Positions 7,315 to 12,361 of a stretch of 12,361 nt of DNA are shown here, piece by piece. Source of the DNA: JBFLVN01 sp040758475 (GTDB lineage Bacteria; JAGRBM01). The notes under the pieces were generated by a model. The model saw only the letters and a list, made by a program, of their open reading frames with translations, did no database searches and had not been told where the DNA came from. The translations under genes and the position numbers were made by a program. Position 1 is the stretch's first letter, and every line of letters begins with the position of its first letter. Location of the stretch: positions 1-12,361 of the forward strand of contig JBFLVN010000100.1 in NCBI GenBank assembly GCA_040758475.1. The letters run 5' to 3'.

Positions 7315-8598
7315 ATGAAATTCGGACTCATCTACGAAATGAATACGCCGCTTCCCCACACGGGGGCCCAGGAGTACCGCATCTATTGGGAGGCCCTCGA
7401 ACAAATCTGCCTCGCGGAGGACGTGGGGTTTGATTACGCCTGGGAGGTGGAGCACCACTTCCTGACGGAATACTCCCACTCCTCGGCGCCCGAGGTCTTT
7501 CTGGGCGCGCTCACTCAGCGGACCAGGAAAATCCGCATCGGCCAGGGAATCGCCCAGCTTCCTTATCGCTTCAACCATCCGGCCAAGGTGGCCGAGCGGG
7601 CGGCGGTCTTCGACATCCTGTCCAACGGCCGTTTCGACCTGGGGACGGGGCGCTCCATCACGGAAGCGGAACTCGGCGGTTTCGAGATCAATCCCGCTGA
7701 ATCGAAGGCCCAGTGGGAAGAATTCATCTCCCTCATTCCCAAGATGTGGAAGAGCACGGAAAAAGAGCCTTTCTCTTACAAGGGGAAGTTCCTCGACATG
7801 CCGCCCCGGAACGTTCTTCCCAAGCCGATCCAATCACCCCATCCACCCCTGTGGACGGCGGCGACCCAGCCCCTTACCTTCCGGCAGGCCGGCGAGCGGG
7901 GCCTTGGCGTCCTGTGCTTCGGCTTCAACGCGGCCGTGGAACTGGGCGAGCAGTGCCAGGTCTATTACGAAGCCCTCAAGAACCCCACGCTCCAGGTGGG
8001 GGATTTCGTAAACGCGAACCTTGCCGCCACGGCGCCCTTTTTCTGCCATTCGGACCGCCGCCGGGCGCGGCTCCTGGGCGCCCCGGCCTCGGCCTATTTC
8101 TCCCTCAAGGCCCTTCAGCTCTTTACGCCCTGGTACGGGAAGGACGTGCCCGGCTACGAGTACTACACGAACATGGCCAAGCGGGGCCTCTCCGATTTCA
8201 GCGTGGGCCGCGACGGAAAGCCCCGGGACATGGACCGCCTCGTCGAAGAAGGGACCGTGCTCATCGGCACGCCCGACGAGATCGGAGAAGCCATCGAGAA
8301 ATACGAGCAGGCCGGCGTGACGCAGATGGTCTTCCTCGTCCAGATGGGCCAGCTCGCCCACCGGGACATCCTCGCTTCCCTCGAACTCTTTGGAAAGGAA
8401 GTCATTCCCCACTTCCGGGCGCGGGGCCACAAGATTCCCTACGGTTTCAAGGAATTCGAGACAAGGGTGAATTTCCCCACGAAAACTTTCGGGGAACACG
8501 GGCTTGCCGCCCATCTTGGCGATCCAGGAAAGCCGAAAGGCGAGGCAAAGCACTCGCCGGATTTGGCGGACCATCCCTTCGTGGGCGTTGGGAAATAG
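7315..8598 (+). CDS. Luciferase-like (LLM class) flavin-dependent monooxygenase
   Basis: 427 residues in the bacterial luciferase-like TIM-barrel superfamily. Visible signatures are MKFGLIYEM at strand 1, AEDVGFDYAWEVEHHF (34-49) with the His pair H47/H48 near the active site, RTRKIRIGQGIAQLPYRFNHP (69-89), DILSNGRFDLGTGRS (100-114) with the Gly-rich flavin/phosphate loop, PLWTAATQP (178-186), and VLIGTPDEIGEAIEKYEQAGVTQM (315-338) before the last barrel strand. Such enzymes use FMNH2 or F420H2 with O2 to oxidise long-chain aldehydes, ketones or sulfonates; the substrate here is unknown. Residues about 375-427 extend beyond the usual barrel and are rich in Lys, His and Pro. The gene follows the GH94-like one after a strong hairpin and meets a convergent gene 34 bp downstream. 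Confidence 0.92.
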   Translation: MKFGLIYEMNTPLPHTGAQEYRIYWEALEQICLAEDVGFDYAWEVEHHFLTEYSHSSAPEVFLGALTQRTRKIRIGQGIAQLPYRFNHPAKVAERAAVFDILSNGRFDLGTGRSITEAELGGFEINPAESKAQWEEFISLIPKMWKSTEKEPFSYKGKFLDMPPRNVLPKPIQSPHPPLWTAATQPLTFRQAGERGLGVLCFGFNAAVELGEQCQVYYEALKNPTLQVGDFVNANLAATAPFFCHSDRRRARLLGAPASAYFSLKALQLFTPWYGKDVPGYEYYTNMAKRGLSDFSVGRDGKPRDMDRLVEEGTVLIGTPDEIGEAIEKYEQAGVTQMVFLVQMGQLAHRDILASLELFGKEVIPHFRARGHKIPYGFKEFETRVNFPTKTFGEHGLAAHLGDPGKPKGEAKHSPDLADHPFVGVGK

Positions 8599-8632
8599 GC
8601 GGGCGGGCCGGAGAATTGTTTTTGAAAAGCGG

Positions 8633-9934
8633 TCAGGGGATTCCCAGGTTTTCCCGCACTTTCTCATCCCGGCTCACGCGCCAGATGTAGGCGTCGAGAT
8701 AATAGTGCTGAAGGCTCCAGCCGATGAGGAACGAGGCGAAGAGGGCCTCTCCCAGGAAAAAGCCCTGGGTGGGAAGGCCTCCGAAGTGAAGCGTCCCGGC
8801 GATGAGGGTTTTGTCTAAAAAAGCCCCCAGGTTTTCCTGGAGCCATTTGGTCCAGGGGCTCCGGAACAAGAAGAACGTAAAGGCCAGGCCGAAAGCCCAG
8901 TAGGTGAGGGGCCTCGAAAAGACGCGCCGCGCGGCGGCGTATTTTTCTCTTTTCACGATCTCGCCGCGTCCGCCGAAGTATTTCTTTCGCGCATATCCCC
9001 AGACGATCCGGTGGTACTGGAGATTGTGCCCCGCCGTGATGAGCGGGATGGCGAAGAGGGCGAGAAGGGGATTCGTGAGCGTCGCTACGTGAAGCGGAAC
9101 GGTGACGGCGAGGAGTAGAAGCTTGGCGCCATTCAGCGGCGCGCCCTTGCGGTACTCCTGGTATTGGAATCGGGCGTACCAGACCGCCGCTCCGAGGAGC
9201 AGGAGCCAGAGAGCCGGGCGCAAAATCCCGCCGATGGTGAAGCCGCCGGGAAGGGGCGCGTTCAGGCCCAGGTCCGGATAGCCGCCGGAGGGGAGGGGGT
9301 ACCAGGGGGCCGCAAGGAACAGCCCGAGGGGCGTGTAGAAGGCGATCCGGAAGAACCACAGATCGGCCTTTTCCACGCGGGGGTCTTTTTCACCGGCCCG
9401 CAGCTTGTAGAGGCGGAAAAAGCCCCAGTGCTGGCGGACCACGTGGTAGTAGGCCCAGAGGCGAAAGAGGAAATAAAAGAGCGGCGTTCCGAGGGCGGGC
9501 AGCCATTGGGGGCCTTGTTTGTGGACGGCGGCCATGAGGCAGAAAATCAGCAGCGGGAAGAAGATTGTGGCTGGTCCTACCAGGAACCACTGGAACGAAC
9601 TCCGGAGAATGCCACCGCGCTCCAGGCGCTCGTCCGGATCGAGAAAGGTGCGTCCCAAGGTCGCCCAGAGATGCGGGCCGTCCAGCAGAAACGCCCAGCT
9701 CGAAAAGACGAGGAGCGTGAGCGTTACCGGAACCTGGAGGCTTCCGAGGGGGAGGGTCCAGATCGGATCGTACTCGGGACGCTCAAGGCCGCTTCCCAGG
9801 ATCAAGACCAGAAGGGCATAGAGCCACCCGGCCCCGGCCGAACCGATGTACCAGAGAAGATCGTCCCGGCGGCTAGCGATCCAGGCGAAACGGGGGCCCG
9901 AAGGCGCATGGGTTTCTGGGGGCAGGGCGGACAC
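8633..9934 (-). CDS. Multi-pass membrane protein with four His motifs, unknown function
   Basis: 433 residues from a GTG at 9934. The frame is open to 10153, but that extension would run antisense across tRNA-Ser and its promoter, so I reject it. About nine to ten hydrophobic helices are visible, for example 27-50, 66-84, 113-137, 151-163, 195-210, 238-254, 269-300, 343-358 and 390-409. Polar motifs sit at helix edges: DGPH (85-88), YYHVVRQHWGFFRLYK (162-177), with H164 and H169, AGHNLQYHRIVW (301-312), with H303 and H308, and LQHYYLDAYIWRV (408-420), with H410 and D414. This recalls membrane metalloenzymes (desaturase-, hydroxylase- or Brp/Blh-type), but spacing matches none I know. I recognise no family by name. 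The protein ends with a short charged tail. It converges on the luciferase-like gene. Confidence 0.8.
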   Translation of the reverse strand: MSALPPETHAPSGPRFAWIASRRDDLLWYIGSAGAGWLYALLVLILGSGLERPEYDPIWTLPLGSLQVPVTLTLLVFSSWAFLLDGPHLWATLGRTFLDPDERLERGGILRSSFQWFLVGPATIFFPLLIFCLMAAVHKQGPQWLPALGTPLFYFLFRLWAYYHVVRQHWGFFRLYKLRAGEKDPRVEKADLWFFRIAFYTPLGLFLAAPWYPLPSGGYPDLGLNAPLPGGFTIGGILRPALWLLLLGAAVWYARFQYQEYRKGAPLNGAKLLLLAVTVPLHVATLTNPLLALFAIPLITAGHNLQYHRIVWGYARKKYFGGRGEIVKREKYAAARRVFSRPLTYWAFGLAFTFFLFRSPWTKWLQENLGAFLDKTLIAGTLHFGGLPTQGFFLGEALFASFLIGWSLQHYYLDAYIWRVSRDEKVRENLGIP

Positions 9935-9981
9935 GGCGCCTATCTTGTCCGCTTCCTGGCCCGACGCCAAAGGGGATTTCT

Positions 9982-10011
9982 TTGACAGCCCCGCGCGGCG
10001 GGGAGTAGATT
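9982..10011 (+). promoter_or_regulatory. Sigma-70-type promoter of the tRNA-Ser gene
   Basis: A perfect -35 TTGACA (9982-9987) and TAGATT (10006-10011, four of six bases of TATAAT) are separated by 18 bp. The spacer contains the inverted repeat CCCCGC-GCG-GCGGGG. Transcription would begin near 10018, about 60 nt before the tRNA. Confidence 0.6.
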
Positions 10012-10033
10012 GCGCCCCTTCCAAGAGGGGCGC
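10012..10033 (+). other. 8-bp hairpin in the tRNA-Ser leader
   Basis: GCGCCCCT (10012-10019) pairs exactly with AGGGGCGC (10026-10033) around a 6-nt loop. It lies at or just after the predicted transcription start. No U-tract follows, so it is more likely a 5' leader structure than a terminator. Confidence 0.5.
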
Positions 10034-10078
10034 CGTGCGGTTCCCCGCGTATTTTAAGGCTTCAGCCAGTGCACCCAC

Positions 10079-10171
10079 GGAGGGGTGGCCGAGTGGCTGA
10101 AGGCGTCGGTTTGCTAAACCGATATACGGCCAAAAGCTGTATCGAGGGTTCAAATCCCTCCCCCTCCGCCA
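10079..10171 (+). tRNA. tRNA-Ser (anticodon GCU), CCA encoded
   Basis: A complete type II tRNA of 93 nt. The acceptor stem GGAGGGG (10079-10085) pairs with CCCCTCC (10161-10167). The D arm contains GGCCGAGTGGCTGAAGGC. The anticodon stem TCGGT/ACCGA (10106-10110 with 10118-10122) encloses TTGCTAA, with anticodon GCT at 10113-10115, which reads AGC/AGU serine codons. The long variable arm (about TATACGGC-CAAAA-GCTGTAT) is characteristic of serine tRNAs. The T arm is GAGGG-TTCAAAT-CCCTC. The discriminator is G10168, followed by an encoded CCA at 10169-10171. The tRNA 3' end, a common integration site, shows no neighbouring integrase or repeat here. Confidence 0.97.
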
Positions 10172-10185
10172 GTTATCTCCTCAGG

Positions 10186-10755
10186 TTAATCATCATCCTC
10201 TTCCCCTTCTTCTCGTTCTTGGTTCCGGATTCCCGTTTCAGTTTTTCCTTCTTCTTGGCCGCCATCGCTCATTTCACTGGTTCCGTATCCACCGGTAGTG
10301 GAGGCATAGGCTCGCGCGGCCCCGTGCTGGTAAACGAGTTCTCCTCCGGAGTGGCCCGTCAGGAATGCCGAGGCGGCGAGCAGGACCGCGAGCCCCGTTG
10401 TGCCGGCGGCGGCCAGGTTTTGGATTTTTCCAGGGCGAAGGAAGGCAGTAGCCAGCCCCGCCGTTAGGCCGATGCCCGCGATCCAGAGGAAAGCCTCCGC
10501 GCGCTCTTCGTGGGTTTCGATGGCGGCTTCACCGATCGTTTCCTCGACCCGTTCCTCTTCGCGCTCGCCGGTGTTGACGGCCGCGAAGGCGCCGCCAAAC
10601 GCGAAGGCTTGAAGAGCCACCAGGGCGAGCCAAGTCCGCCGAGTCACCCAGCCCCGCCAGAGCGCGATGGTCGCGGCGATGGCGAAAAACGGCAGAATGA
10701 ACGCGATCCCGATGGGAATGTGGACAAGGGCCGGATGGAGCGGAATTTCTTGCAT
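10186..10755 (-). CDS. DUF2231-type four-helix membrane protein
   Basis: 189 residues, with an ATG at 10755 and SD AAGGAG 7 nt upstream. Four transmembrane segments are visible at about 11-33, 42-60, 88-106 and 113-132. The His motifs of the DUF2231 family are present: LHPALVHIPI near the N-terminus (H7, H12), a helix start with THEERAEAF (H82), and GHSGGELVYQHGA (H135, H144) after the last helix. The family is uncharacterised; its conserved histidines suggest metal or haem binding. After residue 152 the protein turns into a low-complexity acidic tail ending EEGEEDDD, unlike the family core. The leader and start share a 9-nt direct repeat, ATGCAAGAA, 20 nt apart (10767-10775 and 10747-10755). 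The stop is only 14 nt from the tRNA 3' end, facing it. Confidence 0.85.
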   Translation of the reverse strand: MQEIPLHPALVHIPIGIAFILPFFAIAATIALWRGWVTRRTWLALVALQAFAFGGAFAAVNTGEREEERVEETIGEAAIETHEERAEAFLWIAGIGLTAGLATAFLRPGKIQNLAAAGTTGLAVLLAASAFLTGHSGGELVYQHGAARAYASTTGGYGTSEMSDGGQEEGKTETGIRNQEREEGEEDDD

Positions 10756-10888
10756 GGGTATTCTCCTTCTTGCATAGTCGCCCCTGGGGGCGCACGGCGT
10801 TCATCTTGGGGTAATCATTGACGCCGTTCTATCGGACAGGTGATCCAAGCAAAAAGCGCTGTCGTTTCAACGGGTTTACGCCGCGCAT

Positions 10889-11425
10889 ATGACAGATGTT
10901 CGAGAAAGCCAGCGGGAACTCTTGGCCGGGGCGGCGGTTTTGGGGGCCGTTTCCGTCCTCGTGGGCGCCGATCTGATTCTGGATTACGGGTCGGGGACGA
11001 GTTTTTCCCATGTGGTTGCTGAACTCGTAGCCGTTGGCGGCGCTCTTTCCGGAGCTGTCTACCTCTTTCGCCGTGTGTATGTGCTTCGACGGGATGCCCG
11101 CTTGATGGAGCGGGACTTGAGTCACGCCCGGGCGGAGGCCGAGCGGTGGCGCGCGGAAGCCAAGGAGCTTCTCAAGGGCCTTTCGGCCGCCGTGGACCGG
11201 CAGTTCGATCGCTGGGCGCTGACCGCCGCGGAACGGGAAGTAGGCCTTCTTCTCCTGAAGGGGCTAAGCCACAAGGAAATCGCGGGGCTCCGCGAAACCA
11301 CCGAACGTACCGTGCGCCAACAAGCCCTAGGGCTTTACCGCAAGGCGGGACTCTCCGGTCGGGCCGAACTGGCGGCTTTCTTTTTCGAGGATTTGCTCAC
11401 GCCCGGTGAAATGCTGAAGGACTAG
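10889..11425 (+). CDS. Membrane-tethered LuxR-type transcriptional regulator
   Basis: 178 residues. Two transmembrane helices (about 11-31 and 42-60) are joined by a short polar turn (DYGSGTSFS). Residues 62-100 form a charged heptad-like helix (LMERDLSHARAEAERWRAEAKE-type), probably a coiled coil for dimerisation. Residues 108-168 are a LuxR/GerE helix-turn-helix: LTAAEREVGLLLLKGLSHKEIA, then TTERTVRQQALGLYRKAGLSGRAELAAFF. I recognise this C-terminal type from widespread uncharacterised bacterial proteins with the same 2TM layout. There is no receiver domain and no large sensor domain, so any signal must come through the membrane helices or a partner. The ATG at 10889 has no clear SD. The gene leads an apparent operon with a CruF-like gene 34 bp downstream and diverges from the DUF2231 gene. 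Confidence 0.88.
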   Translation: MTDVRESQRELLAGAAVLGAVSVLVGADLILDYGSGTSFSHVVAELVAVGGALSGAVYLFRRVYVLRRDARLMERDLSHARAEAERWRAEAKELLKGLSAAVDRQFDRWALTAAEREVGLLLLKGLSHKEIAGLRETTERTVRQQALGLYRKAGLSGRAELAAFFFEDLLTPGEMLKD

Positions 11426-11443
11426 ACCGGCGCCTTGCCGGTC
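11425..11443 (+). other. Intercistronic 7-bp hairpin after the regulator stop codon
   Basis: GACCGGC (11425-11431) pairs perfectly with GCCGGTC (11437-11443) around GCCTT. The stem starts at the last base of the regulator stop codon and ends 5 nt before the SD of the next gene. With no U-tract, it could tune expression between the two genes rather than end transcription. Confidence 0.45.
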
Positions 11444-11459
11444 ATTTGAGGGGGGACTC

Positions 11460-12098
11460 GTGCCTAGCGAACTACTCGATACCATCGGCATTGATCTCGT
11501 CCGCCGTCTCTACGAGTTCGGGCTCTATCTTTTGTTCGCCGTCATCTTCGTGCGTTCGTGGATGAAGCGAGGGCGTGGAATTACGGTTCGCGAACTCGTC
11601 TTCGGTTTTCTCCTCTCCCAGGGCGTTGAATTCCTGGCCGTGGGCATGGGGCGGTACCGTTATCCCGATTGGGTGGTCTATTTCCCTCCAGCGCCGGCAT
11701 GGGTTCCGCTTTCCATCGGCCTTGGGTGGGCGGCCCTCGTTCCCAACGTCATGCGCGTTTCGGAGACGATCCTAGGTCCGGCGGCCCCTTTCTGGCGCCT
11801 CGCGCTTCTCGACGGCCTCCTCGGCGTGGGGGTGGATCTGGTGCTCGACCCCGCCGTTTCGGGCGAACCCCTGCGGATGTGGGTTTGGCGCGGAGAGGGG
11901 ATGTACCCCTACCGCTACTGGCTCCTCGACGTTCCGGTCTTCAATTTCGTGGGGTGGGTGCTGCTCGTGGGGGCTTGCACCCTTCAACTGCGCCTCGTTG
12001 AGAAGAATCGGACGGGGGTGGACCGCTGGAAATGGCTGGGGATCTATCTCGTGATCGACCTGGGCGTGGCCTTTGCCGTCATGCTGCTGCCGTGGTGA
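11460..12098 (+). CDS. CruF/DUF422-like carotenoid biosynthesis membrane protein
   Basis: 212 residues, starting at a GTG preceded by GAGGGGGG at 11448-11455. Six or so hydrophobic helices are visible: about 20-33, 46-62, 82-98, 110-130, 157-178 and 192-210. It resembles the DUF422/CruF family, which adds water to the end of C40-C50 carotenoids: E57 within a helix, GRYRYPDW (64-71), VPL (82-84), LDGLLGVGVDLVLDPAV (117-133), with D118, D126 and D130, W141 and W143, and PVFNFVGW (159-166). Family lengths are usually about 200-280, so this is a complete but short member. No other carotenoid gene (crtB, crtI, crtE) lies in the window, so the pathway step is inferred. It sits between the LuxR-type regulator and a small membrane protein in one operon. 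Confidence 0.72.
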   Translation: MPSELLDTIGIDLVRRLYEFGLYLLFAVIFVRSWMKRGRGITVRELVFGFLLSQGVEFLAVGMGRYRYPDWVVYFPPAPAWVPLSIGLGWAALVPNVMRVSETILGPAAPFWRLALLDGLLGVGVDLVLDPAVSGEPLRMWVWRGEGMYPYRYWLLDVPVFNFVGWVLLVGACTLQLRLVEKNRTGVDRWKWLGIYLVIDLGVAFAVMLLPW

Positions 12099-12108
12099 GG
12101 ATGGAAAA

Positions 12109-12303
12109 ATGAAAAGCTTGCTTCAAGCACTCAACAATCATTTTGAATGCGTGTTTCTCGCCTATTTGTGGATGAATTCGGCCGTGCTCGCCGCGCTGGT
12201 CGGGCGCCCTCTCTTGGGACTCATCGGTCTTTTAACGGTTCTTCCCTTTATCGCCGCTTACGTGATGCGAGTGCGCGGGGAGACTTCCGGCCGGGGGACC
12301 TGA
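12109..12303 (+). CDS. Small two-helix membrane protein, unknown function
   Basis: 64 residues, starting at the ATG at 12109, 10 bp after the CruF-like stop, with TGAGGA at the stop serving as SD. The frame is open further upstream to 12073, but that part overlaps the previous gene and has no SD. An amphipathic start (KSLLQALNNHFE) is followed by two hydrophobic helices, about 15-31 (FLAYLWMNSAVLAALVG) and 34-53 (LLGLIGLLTVLPFIAAYVM), with a loop RPL and a basic C-terminal tail (RVRGETSGRGT). The positive tail predicts both ends in the cytoplasm. I recognise no family. Tight spacing supports a real gene co-expressed with its neighbour, possibly a partner subunit. Confidence 0.65.
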   Translation: MKSLLQALNNHFECVFLAYLWMNSAVLAALVGRPLLGLIGLLTVLPFIAAYVMRVRGETSGRGT

Positions 12304-12306
12304 CTG

Positions 12307-12320
12307 AAGGCCCGGGCCTT
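12307..12320 (+). terminator. Palindrome at the end of the operon
   Basis: AAGGCCCGGGCCTT is a perfect 14-bp palindrome starting 4 nt after the last stop codon. It could fold as a short hairpin with a CCGG loop. The downstream TCGTGAATTTT is only partly T-rich, so termination is plausible but not proven. Confidence 0.4.
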
Positions 12321-12361
12321 TCGTGAATTTTCCGGGGCGCTCAAAAACGAGAAGCCCGGTC

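Noticed and set aside
9935..10153. A 73-residue N-terminal extension of the His-motif membrane protein
   Set aside because: It would read antisense through tRNA-Ser and its promoter. The sequence is not membrane-like and resembles translated tRNA.
10079..10171. tRNA-Ser as an integration (att) site
   Set aside because: No integrase, flanking duplicate of the tRNA 3' end, or mobile gene is present within the window.

Overview
The window is 12.4 kb of GC-rich bacterial chromosome. It holds ten complete protein genes, one gene cut by the left edge, and one tRNA. Intergenic distances are short, starts are mixed ATG/GTG, many genes have clear Shine-Dalgarno (SD) sites, and exported proteins are common. 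This fits a Gram-negative, high-GC environmental bacterium, perhaps deltaproteobacteria-like (Myxococcota/Bdellovibrionota-type). The phylum is a guess, because no marker here settles it. I see no insertion sequence, phage gene, CRISPR array or integrase.

Left part (1-3376): a divergently transcribed exported protein of unknown function is cut at position 1. It is followed on the + strand by ruvX (YqgF, pre-16S rRNA nuclease), overlapping mltG (endolytic murein transglycosylase), and then an NAD(P)-dependent aldehyde dehydrogenase. Positions 3377-3719 form the only long non-coding stretch. It carries degenerate repeats of a GRYCAYCTG-like phrase and several hairpins.

Middle (3720-8598): a TetR-family repressor diverges from a very large secreted protein. 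That protein looks like the (alpha/alpha)6-barrel glycoside hydrolase/phosphorylase clan, nearest GH94. After a strong 14-bp hairpin comes a luciferase-like flavin-dependent monooxygenase. TetR probably controls itself and the secreted enzyme through the 102-bp shared promoter region.

Right part (8633-12303): a multi-pass membrane protein on the minus strand has four conserved-looking His motifs and no family I recognise. It diverges from a tRNA-Ser(GCU) gene with its own promoter. A DUF2231-type membrane protein on the minus strand follows. It diverges from a three-gene operon: a membrane-tethered LuxR-type regulator, a CruF/DUF422-like carotenoid hydratase-type membrane protein, and a 64-residue two-helix membrane protein.

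The most promising leads for something undescribed are the secreted GH94-like enzyme, whose phosphate-binding TG appears replaced; the His-rich membrane protein at 8633-9934; and the membrane-tethered regulator/carotenoid operon. I found no single complete new system that the sequence proves.
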